Below are positions 25,001 through 40,000 of a stretch of DNA of 64,000 nucleotides, one piece after another. The DNA is taken from contig NMRA01000761.1 of NCBI GenBank assembly GCA_002633005.1, positions 68,015 through 132,014 of the forward strand. The letters run 5' to 3'. The DNA comes from Phoronis australis (lineage: Eukaryota > Phoronida > Phoronidae). The notes below the pieces were generated by a model. That model saw nothing but the letters and a program-made list of their open reading frames with translations. It had not been told where the DNA came from and did no database searches. A program made the translations under genes and the position numbers. Numbering within the stretch: the stretch's first letter is position 1; the number at the start of each line of letters is the position of its first letter.

Positions 25001-28000
25001 TATGTTGCGGTGTTAAAGCGACCTGTGATGTGGTGTACAAAAGGTTTGAAGATAGTCGAAGTGACAAGTGTTTTACCTACTATAAGAAATTGGAGATTTC
25101 TTAATTTACTTATCGATGGGTGTTGATGCATGCTGAAGTGTTGATTGAAACCCTGATGATGTATTGTGGTCAGCCAATCTAACACTGCTGTGGTGCAGCA
25201 AAACATGCTGTTTGACAATGATGCTGTTCTCCTGTCTTGTGGCAACGTTCAAGGTGCTGCACCAGGATTGTGGTTTGAATTGGACGATTTGAACTAGGAT
25301 GTAGGCTGTGGTGTCTATACCAGAAATTCCTGCTTTTTTGGCGTTGACGAAGGAACGTAAAGCTGTATGGGCAATCAAATAACGTGATAGTTGCGTCTAG
25401 GCTATTAGTGGAACTACTGTTGGTGAATTAGTGAGATGCATTGATTTGAGTTTCGGAATTTAGATGTGCTCAAGAATTCTGACCATCCCCAGTAGAGGCA
25501 GGGCATGATGACTGAAGTATAGGATATCTGACCTTCCTGTTTGACCAACAGCTAGTTGATGACAACAATTGAATTTGCTTTCTGAAGAATAAGGTGTCCA
25601 TTAAATGTAAATTTATTTAGGCATGCGTTCATTCTGTGCTATGGTGATGGCGATCTCATTAGTGTTTCCTTCGTGATGTTCGCAGAATAACCACGCAGTG
25701 GCCGCTGGTAGTAGCTTAATTGCTTAGACAGACTCAGTTTGAATGTTTTCCAATTAAACTAATTGAATGGGTCTCCATGCCTATCTTACTTCACAGCAAA
25801 GTTATTCTATAGACCATGTCGACGTCACTTTATTACAAATCCCACTGCTTGACTGGTGTTGCCGAATGGGGAAGGAACGTTTTTTATAACAAACTCGGCT
25901 TATTGATTTTAAAGGAGTTTTTAATTACGAGTTAAACGGGAAGCAAAGTAGATTGCAGGTAAATAGTGTGCATACTCACTGGTTTTTGACCTTGATGCAG
26001 TGCAGGGGTTCCATAGTACTCGATGTTTCTAGGAACTGGCAGAGGTCTCTCTATGAAGGTATGGGATTGTTCATAATGTCACTCACTGGTCGGTAGTCCT
26101 GGTGTTAGATGCTCTTTTGTTTTTTATTGGCGATTGTAAAGGCAGTTATTATTGCCGAGTATTATGTTTGCCAGCAAACTTGAGTTCGGTTTAATGCAGT
26201 AAAATCTCACCAGTTTGGGGAACAGGTACAATTATTTTCGTATTTTTTGTAAAAACTATTTAATGTCAAATTAAGGTTTCAGCGGGCTGGAGTTCTGTAC
26301 CGTGGCTACCACTGGAGAATATTTTGAAAATTCTTTCACATTCACAGCATCATTGGAAGACCTTGAAAATGAGAGAACAAGTAGTCAATTTATGATTTTT
26401 TTGCCTGAAGTAGGTGAGATTTCATGTTACAATATACGGTAATAAATGGACAGAAACAGTACGCCTACAGTAAACTTGCTGTCCAGAGTGAGTGAAGAAG
26501 TCGATAGGAGGGGATAGAAAACTTGTTTTGGCAAATTGTGTCGGCAGTAATTATTAAGAAGGTTGTGGTTGGTTTGATTTATTGGCTGTTATTTTTCCTG
26601 TTAGATTTAAGCGATTTAAATGCCATTAAAATTCTGTTATAATGCTAAAAATCGTTTGTGACTGGTATCTTTATAAAGTTATGTTGAGAACTGCTTAGGT
26701 GCCTCAAAAATAGCCAACTTGAGAGTTGAACTTCACCTGTGAGCTCCATTCCGCCCACAGTGTTACTGTAGAAAACCTGGAATGTTAACATCCGCATTCA
26801 TTATCAGATTACCTTATTTTACCACTCGATTTTTTTGGATCATCGTAAAAATAAGTTGAAACATTGGACTCTTGCCATTTTGTGAAACGGATTGTGCCAA
26901 GGTAACGGTCATATTACTTAAACAGTGCTCGGTTAAAAGCACTGAGTGCCTGTAGTGAAATGTGCCACGGGTTTTCACAAGTTCTTTTCATGGTTTATTG
27001 TAGCCGTTGATACCCGCTACAAGTTTGCCCGTCACGAGTGTCTTGCTACTTTCAGAGGCTAGCGATCGCTCGTGAATTTGGAGACAAATCAGCGGAGAGA
27101 CGAGCATACAGCAATCTAGGAAATGCGCACATATTCTTGGGAGAATTTGAAGTTGCCGCGGATCAATATAAGTGAGTATACGTGTGCGTTCCACGGATGC
27201 GAGGATATCGCAAAAACGCAAGGCTTCGGCAGATATTGTCTTGTATTACTAGTGAAGAGTGATCGAACTAGCTTCCTCTACTTGTTTCTTGCATCTATGG
27301 AACTCGGCCCAGATACCCTTAGTCTTTGAAATGAGTGTGTTTGGGAGCTTATGGTGTCTATGCAGCTAGTTTATCAAAAGCTATTTTATTTTACAAAACT
27401 GTCATTTGTCGACTTTTCGAATGCCAACTATCCTACTTATTTTACAAATTTTCAACAGTACCAAAGTGTAGTTGCTGATCCATCCTGGAAAGTTTGTTGT
27501 AATCGAATTAATCTGGTCTGTTGGACAGTTCTCACAAAGTTATACTCCTACAATCTCGGGGGCATCGAACTTCCTTCAAAGGGAAAATGGTAAAATGAAG
27601 ATTGGTGGAGCTCAGTTCTGAATGTCGTCTGCTAGGGATGAGAGCCTACGTGAGGTTGGTAACCAGACGAGATCTCATGGGAAAGCAATAGACAATGAAT
27701 CCCACCAATCTTCAGTACCATGTTTCCTTTAAAGGAGGCTTGATGCCTCTGAGGTTCTAAAAGTATAATTGTGAGAGTATTTTCCGGCACATTAGATTTA
27801 ATTTGATTACAATTTTTTGTCAGGCGAACACGACACTTCTAAACAGTTGGGTCTAGTGGACCCATCTCCCAAAATTAATGTTTTTGGTGCTTTTAAATTT
27901 TTTGGGTTCTGGAAATGGTCATCAGGCTAACCGAGATGGACCACAATATATAATTCATTTGAAAAAAGTACCGACGCTATTCTTGTGGTACTCGTGGAAA

Positions 28001-31000
28001 GTACTGGCAGATAATTGAGATATGAAATGGAAGATTTTCATGTTTTGTGATTTATTCTGTTCCACTTTATCAGAATTACACTCGGCTGACATGCCCATAC
28101 ATTCAGAATGGATCTATTGCATCTCATTTGCTTAAAAATTGCATAGTGAGCGCTGGTCAACTATTAACACTGGCCTCTGAACAGTGCAGTTTCGAGACAC
28201 GTGAAGAGTTTCTTCAATGTTAATTGTGATTGGCTTACGGTAGAAAATAGAATTTCAATTTAATTATTCATATTGTGTGTTCCAAATTTGATATGAAAAT
28301 CGTGTTCTCTGTATTGCAGACAGACGTTACAAATCGCCAAGCAACTTGGTGACCTGGCTTTAGAGGCTCAGGCCTGCTACAGTCTTGGCAACACGTACAC
28401 CCTTCTACGCGACTATGAGGCTGCCGTGGAGTACCACGTGCGCCATCTACGGATAGCGCAGGAACTGAAGGACCGTGTGGGCGAGGGGCGAGCCTGCTGG
28501 AGCCTCGGTAACGCGCACACCGCTCTTGGCAACCATGAGAAGGCAGTGCATTTTGCCAAGAGGCACTACGACATTTCACGTGAGGTGAGTCACAATTGTA
28601 CGTTAACTCTTCTTTTATGTAGTGTGCAACATAGCCTGTAATTGAAACTCCATGTTGTTTACTAGCATGGTTTGCATTGTGTAGACATAGTAAAGCACCT
28701 ATTGGCAACGTTTCCATTATAGTGACCAAGGCAACCAGCCTTTGAAAAAAATGGAAAAATGGTGACAATTGCGGCAATTTGTTCTTGTAATTTGCAACGG
28801 AAGTTGATAAAGTTGACCATGTTCGGTTGTCTATCTGTACTACCTTGTGGGGGAAGCTACGGTAAGCTATTGGCACAGACATGGCCTTTTAGGTTTTCTG
28901 AAAAGTTGAGTTTTTGTTGAAGTTTGGATGAAAGTTGGGAAGAAAGAAGATTAAATAGATCTTGAATTGTTGGAAATAGTTGTCAAATATTAATTTAAAA
29001 TCTGTTTTTTTAAAGACTTTGCGAGATGATAATTGTCATCTTTTTGAAATCTAGTATTTGGTAGCACTCTCCACCAGGGGGTGCTGTAACACAACAATAA
29101 ACCTGTTTTCTCTGAATAACTGTCATCAGACTGTTTCTCTAAATCTTGGACCCCTGGAGGTGACTATTACTTAATATGTTGTGGTGAAGTGGAATAAATT
29201 AACTTATCAAATTATGCTGACATTACATGGGATTTGACTTTGAAATTGTGCAAAAGGGGGTGCTAGTGGTTACCGTGATATTTTGCTGTCTAAAAATCTA
29301 AGGTGCTTTGTTACTGGGTGCTGCACTACTCGTCCATGTAACTGATTTCTATGGTTCTATTTCCATTAAATCCTCGCATGTTGCAAAACTTATCAATGCA
29401 CATAATTATGCTTCAGTTAAAGCAGTCACCAAACTATTTCTGTTGGAAAATCCTTTCTGGAAAATTTATGCTTGGTTACTCTCGGGAGTCATTGAAAACG
29501 AAATCCAATATGCCCTTGATGATTATGCAACCCTAATAAAGTTAACAGAGTTGTGAGGTATAGATTTTCTTGATGATAATTGTTTTTAAAATAGAATGCA
29601 ATTTTCAGATTACTTGGAACCAGTCAGCCATTTGTTGTTGTGAAAGTGAATTGCATTATTGCAGATTCTGTACTTCTCTCTTTCTCTATGCTTTCGAACA
29701 AGGTTATACTCGATGTAAAGCATTTTGCTGCAGCTGCACACTCTATGGGTAGTATCTATTAAATGCTGCATTATGATGGTACACGCGTCGTCGTTGTAAT
29801 TCGCCTGGTTTGGTTTTGTTTGTGTTTAGATATTTCTCCATTAGATTTCTAATTCTTGGTTTCTATGCTCTTGGAATTGATCCATATATGAGTTGTAACG
29901 TTTCGTGATAAGCGAACATTTATTAAGCATTCGTGTTATATGCAAGATATTCTTCGCTAAGTGTTCGAGCAGCCCTCATTAAATTATTGTAATGTGTGGC
30001 CATGTTAGTTTAAGAACCCAACTTGGTGAATGCGGTCGTGCTATACTACGCCTCATAGTTTTAGTTGCCGTGACTACCATCGTTGTCACAGAAACCAGGA
30101 AATTTTCGTCCGAGGTGATCGGGAAATGTGCACGAAAATCTAATACTGCTTCCATAATAATTCTGGTTCTTTGCAATGCAAATTAACCCACATTTTTCCG
30201 TGACGCCTGGTAAAGCCATTTTCAGGACGGCGAAGCCTAGCTGAGACGACAACAGCAATCATTGATTGGTTTTATATCAAATTATTTCAACATTATCTAG
30301 TCATTAAGTGGAGTGCTGAGACACAGAACACGTCATATGAACAAAGGAAAAATGCAAAAAAGGATTTCAACAAAATCCGGTCATTGAGTGAATTGGTGAA
30401 ATACAGTAAACAAAGCTGAACAGAGGAAACATCCAAGTTGTTGAAATCCAGTGCACTCAAACATAGTCTCGTCAAACGATACCCGAAGTAGCCTTTTCGT
30501 ATATGTCACCAGGAGAATCCAGAAAATTAACAGAATTAAATTAGGTTGTATAGAATAGGCTTTTGAACAGAACACAGTACAGGGATTCTCGCAGTGATGT
30601 AGATGAAAGTAAGTCAATGAGGCTAACTGCTAATTACATTTGGTAATTTATGGTATGAGTGTGCTCAGCGTGATGCTTCAAACACATCATAGGAACCAAA
30701 TTTGTGGATGTCATCATTCCAGGTGGGTTTTAAGTTGCTTGTCCACTGAAGGTGGGTTAGTTTCAGTTTCTGTGGCAGTATGGCCAACAGGGGCGTCCTA
30801 GGCGATCTAGTGTAACCAATTTCAATTCACGTAAGGGACAAGAATGCTGCAGCATTGCTTTGGAAGGGCATATGCCCAAGAAGAATCCTGGGGTTTGCTT
30901 CATGAAAGAAGACAAAAATTTGATTTTACGCTCCATTTTCAGAGTTGCTGAGAAATTATTTAGTTATATAATTATGAGCGTATTATACTCTAAACATAAT

Positions 31001-34000
31001 TAATCGAGATTTTTCTCAGTAATTAGCAGTTTTGTTTATATTCTGGAAGGCTTTGCACTGTTGCCAGTTTTTCAGAAATAGAGTGTCGAGCGCAAGACCA
31101 GTCTTCAGTCTTAGTCTGTTTTCGTGAAGCAGACACTTGAATATCTGGTTCTTATTTGGCTTCAAATTTTCCACCAGCAAAACGCATTATCATATTTTCT
31201 GTTTTGAATTTCAAAAAATGGTTGAAAACCACGTGTTTGTTGATTTTTGTGCCCACACAGTATTCCTAATATTTTCTCTTATCTAAATTTCACTACACAG
31301 TATTTCTAATATTTTCTCTTATCTAAATTTCATTAGTGGATTTAACCGTTTACACTGCCAAGGGCAAACTGACCCCACTAGGGAGTTTAATCCGCCTATT
31401 TTGAGAGCAGTTGAATGGTACTTCAATGTTGAAATTTAACCTTTCACACTCGGCCAATCACCCCAAGGCAGAGGAGTTGAAACGTAAGTGTGAAAGGAAC
31501 TTGTTCTTGATACTTGCTGCGAACATGGCTTCATGTTGGTGCTGTGTAATTTACTATACTCTAAGGCCTGTTGATCTAGAATGTGTGTATGATGAATGGG
31601 GGTGTTGATTTGCCCAAAAATACACACAGGTATTATTCTTAGCCTACAGTAATATAGGCCATGGTGAGGCTCTTGGTGAAAGTAGTAACACTTACAAATT
31701 TCAGTAAATGAACGTAATGTGGCTAACGAGAGGACTTTATTTTGTTAAATTGCTCACAATTTGTGAACGTTAAGAAAATTCTGGATGTTGTTTTTCATGA
31801 TGCCATTGTGTTGAATGTTTATCAAAGGACTTATAGGAGTGGGTGTCTATTGGAGCATTTAGAAAATGGTGGGACTTATTGTAAAACCTTAGGTATTTGT
31901 TCCTTAAAGATTCTTCATCTAAAGCTTATTGTCAAAAGTGTGTAGATTTCTCCAGATGGGCGTGCAGGCGCAAAGAGTATCTTTGGCAGGAGTCAACATT
32001 CTCTACTGCACTTGCACATAGCCATCAGTTGAATACACTGACTCTGTTGGTAAGCATTAAGTGCTTTCTGTCAACAAGACTCCCATTAATTGTTAGGTTA
32101 ACCATCATTATTATGCTGATCTGTTCAGAGAGATCTGGGCAATCTTATCCTCCTGTGAGGTGATCATCCATGGAGTGGACAACCTATAATGAATGTGTTG
32201 TTCACTCTCCTGGCAGTTCTACAAGGTCGTGTGGCATATTGACGCAAGTTATTAGGTCTGGTGGGATGCTGGGCTATGCTTGTGCACTCCAGGGAGAATA
32301 AGCATTCCTCGGTTTTGTAGAACGCGTGCTGAAGTAGTGACGGAGAAACCACTATGGAGTACCATGAATGAGTCGTGTGTAATTTTGACGGTAAATATTT
32401 TATCTTTAGTCGTCGTTAAAGGATGTACGGTAAAATTTCACTCAGTTTGGACAAAAGTTTTTGACACGATTTTTTTCGAAATGTCATCTGGTGTAGATAT
32501 TAAGCATTGAAAAGCGTTAACTTAATAGGACTTCTCTTTTTTGGAAAATGAGAAAACAAAATTTCACCTGTCCATCATTTTGTGCCTTTAATTGTTGAGA
32601 ATCCACAGTTGTGCGTGGCATGGGATGACGTGAAGTTCCTGCGGCGTGCCGTTTTCAACAGGGTCATTTTACCAATTCAAAACAGTTGTATTTAAAACCG
32701 TTCTTTAACAAATAGTTGTATAGTACGTCATCCACAAATCTGTATTAAGTCAGATGGCTGCAAAACTATAGATTTTTACTCAGTTTGTATTTTGTGATAG
32801 AGAAAAGCCTTAAGAATATAATTTTTGACTTGAATATCAAACTGCCTTTAATTGAGTCAGGGACCGAAAAGAAAGGTACAGTTCAAGCAAAACAATAAAA
32901 TGACCATTTTTCATCTGAAATGCACTAATATGAAATTTCTGAAACACTGTCAGACTTCAAAATGTTCATAATACGCAAATTTTGTGGTCTTTTTAATGAA
33001 GGTCATGGCAGTTCTATTTTGTCGGTATATAAAAGAAAATAGGAGGAACCATCGGGTGACTATTTTTAGTACACTCAGGAATTCAGTTGAGTTTGATATC
33101 ATTTATAAATTATATGCGATCTTCATGTTTCTGAGCTCAGTAGAAAGGCAATATTATTATGCTCTTCGATTTTTGACTGCAAGACGTATGTATGTAATGG
33201 GTGAAAGATGGTCTCCGTCGTTGTTGTACCAGTGCAATACTGAGGAGTTGTGAGGCAAGTCCCCAGAGAGCCGCATTTTTTGAGACATGAAATGGAGCAT
33301 CGGTGGAGGCTGTAGTAACAGCAACTTTACTAAGAACGTCTCTCTGTTAAAATTCCGTAAACACGTAAAAGTTTCATAGAAATGGCATCGGTTTATGTGG
33401 CACAGGAAAGTGTGGAATGTGAACCGTGCGATTCAGTCGTTTCAAGGAATTGTGTTTCAAACAAACACAAGAGCGGTGTTACTATGAAAGATTCGCCACC
33501 TTGTAAGTGGATTTGAAAATTTTATAAGTAACGAGCAAACTGCTTCCATTCTAGGGCGAGTGATGCCAGGCCCTCGTCTCCGGCATAGATTGCGTGCTAT
33601 GACACGTAGGCTATATGCATTGTGTTTAGATAGTGCTCCTTCTCTCATGGCAATGGTGAATACGAATAACCCAGGTTTACTGTTGGCTTTGTCAGTATTT
33701 ATTACGTGTCTATTTTGTGGATATTGACCACCCCTTGGTTCAGTTGGTTGTGGGCTTGTGGCTCACATGTGTCTGCAGCATTTTACGAGCAAGTTCAGAC
33801 TGCCTCAAAGCCGAGGAAAGTTCGGTAAGTCAGGGAAGTTGAATTCATTGTCTGATTCTTCAAGTACTTGAGTGTGATGCCCGTGTCCACTCTCCTCTGT
33901 CTCCATAATAATTGTCCAGTTCTTGCTCAAACTTGCCATCCTCTTCTCAGATCAGTTGTGTTCCGCCATTGAAATTGATTGTCAAGTGACCAAACTTCCT

Positions 34001-37000
34001 CCACCCATTACATCAATTGGCGGGAAACTTGGAAATAACTAATTTTTCTTAAAATTACGACTATTTGGCATAAGAAAATGCGCATTTAGTTAGATTTTAT
34101 GGTATTCTTTTCATAGTAGCTAACGGAAACCCCAAAAACTAAGAAAATGCATGGTGGGAACTCTTTAAGAAGCAACAACTTTGATAATCTGGGTGTCCCC
34201 TAAGTACTGCACCCTGTGGGAAATGCTCCACTAACTTTGTAGCTTACATTGATGTTCATTTGTTAATGGAGTTAAGCTGGGGTATAAAAAGGCTTAGTGT
34301 CTCTTGTTGACAGAGTGTATAGGAGTTCCTTTGTTGCCTGGCCTGGTATTACTAACTGTAAATTATCTGCAGTTGACATTTTCTTAAATTTGGGACATCA
34401 AAATTCAAGCCAAAGTTGAATTATGGTGGTTCTGTAAAGTGTGTCATCAGTGATTTCGGTATTAGTCGTATTTGTCTAATCTCAGACTTTGCATTATGCT
34501 TTTGAAAACAGAGACTGAAAATAGACTTGGCATGCATAAATTTGATGGAAGTAGCTCCTAATGGTACATTTTCATAAGTCTCCATTTAACATCCACGCCA
34601 ATTTTTGTTTGCCTTCTGGAATTTGGAACAACCATCCAATTGTAGATATCTCTATTTTACTACAAGCTCTGACTTTGAGCGAAATAAATATTTTTCAATG
34701 CCAAAAACGTGAGATTTTTTACTATGAGCCAACATGAGAAGGTACAGAGAGACTTGTTGACAAAACAGCCATGGCATAGTGTTTCCTTTGTTGCAAGGTG
34801 GTAACCAGTGTCTAAGGAAGTGAGAAACACATCTGTTGTTAGTTAGCAGTTTGACTCTTGTTAGTTAAACCCAGTGCTTCCCTTGGCCACCTGGATTTGT
34901 CCCAGGAAGATGTTGATAATTAGCAGTTTGCTTCACAGGTTGACCACTGGCTCCTCCCTGGGAGGCCAGCTGACATGGGGAGGTTAAGAAAATACTGAGC
35001 TTATATAGACAGCTAACTAGGGGAAGTTCTACAGGTGGGCAGTTAAGGATTAATACAAAGACAGGTGATAAATGTTGATATTTTAGGTTCAGACATAGTG
35101 CAGACTGAGTGCTACCTTCCTTGTACAGCTGATAGCTCTTGTCTGCATCAACGGGAACCGTGAGGATTTTGCTTTGTGAGTCAGCGAGGCAATTCTTTAA
35201 AGCTATGTTTCGCCCCTGTTTAGCTGTCAATGGTGAATTCTTCACCAAAGCGCTTTTGGATTTTAATTATTCTCACGCTCATCCAAATGCAGTGATGTTG
35301 CTTTGGAAGGGAAAATAGGCTTGTGAAAACAAATTCTAAGGTAAAAAAATATCCAGTTTGTGACAATGAAAATTCATTGTTTAGCTCATGGTCGAAGCTT
35401 ATGCCAAATTTTAGTTACAGACAATATTGGTCATCCCAAATTCAAGAATTGCAATCGACAAACGATCATTCACCTGGATGTTGCTCACTATTAAAACCGG
35501 ATGAACCATCAACTTGAAGTCTATTTTCAGACTGTTGACACTGAACATAGTGTCTTATTATAATTGAGATTAATACTAGGGGTGCCAATCCATTGATAGC
35601 CAAACCTTCAGATTATTGCATCCAATTTGGCTTGAATTTTGGTGTAACAAGTTTTACAGTCTGCCTCAAATTTTACTGTTTATCCCGAACTGGAGAAATT
35701 TTACCACCTTGTCTTATTGTACGACATAACTTTAGATGGAATCTAGTGCAAATCACTTTCCTGCTGTTATGCTTAGAGTTTATTTTGTTATTTTCGGTTA
35801 TGGTGTTATGTCGTTATATTGTAGCATGGTTTCATGCCTTGCACTTGGCAACTGTTACTGGCATAAATTAACTCATTCATGAGAGAGAGGGCGGGAAGAG
35901 GGAGAGGCCGCTAATTGCTAATAATTAAATTTGGAAAATTAGCTGACTGCGTATGAGAAGAGACTTTGTTAACTTTTTCTAGACAAAAAGTAAAGTCTTT
36001 ACTAAAACTTCATTTTTCCGTGTTTAGAGGCTTAACACAATCCTGCTATAATTGCTAAAAATTTTACCAGTTGTATTTTTGCCGATTACTGTAATGTATT
36101 ATGCAAACTAGGTGAAAACTAGTCATTGACAAGTAAAATCTACTGAAAAGTTCTTGCTGGGAAATTGGAGAAAGTGAAATTTCTCTACGCCACCCTAATG
36201 CTTCTCAAACTGAATGTTTTTCCGTGGGCCACAAAAGCATATTTGATTCTGATCTTTTCCTGGACTCATTATGAGGCCTGTACTCGCCAATAAAAACCGG
36301 CAAAAACGCCTTCCTGCTTTCATATCAGCTGAGGTGTGGTATGTTTTTTAATGCTTCACAAAGGCACGTAAGCAAGTGTAAGCACAGTTTTAAATGGCAA
36401 TATTTGCCAAGCGAGTAAAAAAAGATCTCACAATGTGTTTGCTTGCGTATCAGGTTGATTGAAAATGTGAACTACTAAAGAAATACCACACCGTGGACTC
36501 CATTTCAAAAAAAAAAAAACAGACGAGAACCAACTATGCTTTTTTGGCCTTAACCAGCTATGTTTTTTCTTCAGATTGGTGACGAGACAGGTGCGGGTAC
36601 AGCTCAGATGAACCTGGCTGACCTAAGGACTGTACTGGGCATCAACTCCAGTACCAATGTCTCCATCGACGACACAGACAGGTGAGTTCTAGCCAGGTGA
36701 CCGACTAGGCTAGTGTTGACTCCAGTTGATTGGTGTCTAGACTGTAATTGACTGAAAATTACTAAGGCATATCTGACTGAACATTTATTAAAAGCACTGT
36801 TAGAAGATGTTAGCAGCAAGTTCCGAGTTTGAACCTTGGTCAGGGCATAGGTCTTGTCATACTCAACTATATGCCATGTGATGTGGCTAACATACGACGT
36901 TTATGGAAACTAATAATTCTTACTTGCATGGTATTGTCATGCTGATTGCAAAACAATACAGGGTACACGTAAATGCTCTCTCAGATGGTTCCTGTTAGGT

Positions 37001-40000
37001 CTGTTTGGATTTCTGTAATCAGCCGGTGGTCCCGATATCTCATGGACTTAAGCGTCTGCCCAGTTAGTGGTAAGTTCGAACACTGCTTGGGGCAGAGTTC
37101 CTTTCAAACTTAACTATAGGTCACGTGATGTGACCAACGTAGGGTGTATATGATGATTAAGAATTGTTACTTATACAGTTGAAAGAGGTTTTTATGTACT
37201 TAGACTTTGTTGAAATTTATCTTGTGGTAGGTAGACCTGTTCACATTTGGCTGTTAAGTCCAAAACAAAAGAAGGTAGTGGTCAGGCCTTTATCCAGGAT
37301 TTTGAAAATATGTTGTCCAAAATGGGGTTCTCAGTATTCCAGGGCGTCCATGATTCCGACGCGTAACCCCCCACCCCCAGCAATCCCCCAAACACACAGA
37401 TTTTTTTACAAAAAAATGCTTAGACCAAGCTGTTNGCAATCCCCCCAAACACACATATTTTTTTACAAAAAAATGCTTAGACCAAGCTGTTTTTACATCT
37501 AAGTTTACAAAACAGCCTTCTATGGTGAGCATTTTTACTAAAAAATCTGTAGACCAAGACATTTACAATGCTATCAACCAAGTGTGAGCATAGCAACATT
37601 TTACATACTTTCTATATACATTGTATATTTCTTCCTGCTTTAAAAAACAGCCCCCACTGTGAGCCTTCAGAGGCTTCCTAGTATTTATAACAATGTGTGA
37701 GTCAAAACTTGAAAGGTTCCTATTGACAGTGGGTGTCCAAATGATACATTGGGCGTCCTTGCCAGGGGTCCAGATAAGTGCTAGGGCGTCCATTTGGCCG
37801 CCCAGGACGTACGATGCATAAAGGCCTGGTAGTAGTGAGAATTGACTGGTGTGAGCATCAGGTAATGCCTATCGGTTTGAAGAATACCCATTCATGCGTG
37901 TCGTAATTTAGTTTAAGCGTAAAATCTGGGTAATTGTTGGTACGCTTGCTTATGATTGTCCAAAAATCGACTGACGCCATTGGTGCTTTTTTTGGAATTC
38001 ATACGCAGCACATAACCTGATGAGATCATGCTGATTCACCTCATTACCAATCTGGTAAATTGGTAAATTGCTGGAAATAGTATTTACATTACTAATGGCA
38101 GTTGGCAGTTATTGAGAACTGGGTACAGTAACTCTCCACTTAGTTCGTTCAAAATATATAGAGTATATTTCCTCTAATAGTCGGCGTGGGCTAAATAAAC
38201 TTAGATCACGGGGAGTGCGAAATTAGTAAAGTATTGCCTGGCTGTGAATTGAATTCAAGAGATGTGGCCAATGGGTTGCTGACTTTATCCAAATTATTGC
38301 AATAACGGTAAAATTCTTCAATTTGGGACCCATGTGTTGGTGAAATTGATAAATTTTTACCCTAAGCTAAGATATCCTGTTCCTGAGTAAGAGTACCTGT
38401 CATTCTTTGGTGGATTACTGTTTTGAGCATGTGACTGACACCAATCTTATGCAGGTCACCCCTTTCCCCTCATGTTTACAGTGGTGTGAGATATTGGGTA
38501 TGAATGGATGAATTAAATGGTGAATATACAAAGCTCAGCCCTTGTTAACAAAATTAAAGACTAGAAATAATAGCATGGCTTTGCCCTTATATTTTCCAAA
38601 GTGCAAGACTGCTGGAATTAGGTAAGGCCAGGAACTCTCACCAAGTAGCCTCGTTCAAAATAAGGGATGGACAAAATATTATTTACAACTAATTTTAGGT
38701 GTGCGAAGTGAGGTGAGTGTGCTAAGTAAGGGAAGAATTACTGTACTTTCTTGTCAAGGGTTTCTTATATCTGTGTGTTTAATTAGTTGTCACATTTTTA
38801 TGAACCAAAAAATAGTAGGAATTTTTACTGCTCAGATGTAAGTCATTGAAGTCCCTTTTTCAAAAAATGTCTTCTTTTTTCGATAAAAAACGAGTGTGAA
38901 GTGTGAAACAAATGGCTCGTGTATAGACCTTAAATTCAATAACTGGGAAATTTCTTGTGAATGAACTGAAAAGAAACCACTGTTCAAAACTGCTAAAAGT
39001 GCCGTCATTCAGAAAGCCTGAGAGTGGGCGGTAAATATTTGCCACGTAATTGCAATAGACTTCAGTCGTCCACTGTCAAACAACTCTTCTATTTGCTTAA
39101 AAACAATGGGTCAAAAGAAATTTTTGGGTAGACATGAATTGTGAATTTTCCATTTTTGAAATAAACTTCCATAGTTATGGTTGTTGCTGCTAAGTGCTTT
39201 GATGTTTCAGACAAATTTGAAAATAAGAAAAGTCACCTCTACAGTCCCACGCAGCGGTAGTTCGTACATCAAGCCAAAGCCATTAAATCTAAATTTAAAT
39301 AAATTAAGGTTAATCCTTTTCTGTTAAAAACTCATTCGATTCATGGTGCGTTAAAGTGATATTAAAAACATGTCGTTGTAGGAAAACAAAAAAGCAAATG
39401 TTGACCCAAAACAATGATATTCGAAAATAGTGTTACATGATAGTTCACATTAAAATATTGAAATTGGTTGGATTACCATGGTCATGGAGTTATTTGCAGA
39501 CCATGGACGTTAAAATGGAAGTTTTTGGGTATGATTTACTCAGTTGAAGGTGGGGATCTTACATGTAGTCAAATAAAACATGAGATCAGTGCAAGGTGCC
39601 ATTGAATCTGACTACTTGTTCTTAAAAGGTTAGCGTTTACAAAAATATGATCACCTCTCAAGGAAGTCTGGATCATTATAATTGGGCTTGGTCGTTCAGC
39701 CGACCCTCGGTGTTTCAAAATGGAAATATTGAAATTTCGCGGGTAGCAATTTATCGGAACATGGGCGTGAACTCTGATGAGTATGGTAAATTAATATGGT
39801 AGGCGAATAACCTGGAAAATTAATCACTTACCAGTGTCTGTTAGTTTGTTTTAGGAAAACAAGGTGTTTTTTATATAATTAGCACTCTAGGGTACTAACA
39901 GCGTGCTATTATACATGTCAACTGAGTGCATCGCCAGTTGTCAAAGGTTTAAAACCAGGGTGAGTTGTTCTGTTCTCTAGAGACATGACTGTTTTCAGAT

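Larger units (their letters stand above)
15617..27055. other. GPSM intron 4
   Basis: An 11.4-kb intron, the largest, containing no recognisable gene. It holds an 18-G run ending at an N (17345-17363), a hairpin MITE (19558-19655) and its decayed relative (24896-24990), a YY1/ETS-motif repeat (20091-20510), an imperfect tandem duplication (20880-21115), a CAT/CGT-rich trinucleotide-like stretch (about 20955-21005), an element with a 10-bp target duplication (21361-21972) inside a 53-bp tandem repeat (21338-22110), and a 10-G run near 24084. Confidence 0.8.

Noticed and set aside
15617-27055. Possible missing TPR exon in the 11.4-kb intron 4
   Set aside because: Exon 4 joins exon 5 in phase and reproduces the continuous LGN alignment (HLE|RLAIARE), so nothing is missing.
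28268-28882. 204-codon minus-strand open frame, the longest in the window
   Set aside because: It is antisense to GPSM exon 6, whose plus-strand translation is unmistakably TPR7-8. The open antisense frame follows from its codon composition.
36641-37175. Possible true tRNA gene near the TTCGAA sequence
   Set aside because: I could not build a cloverleaf with acceptor and anticodon stems; a tRNA-derived SINE remnant fits better.
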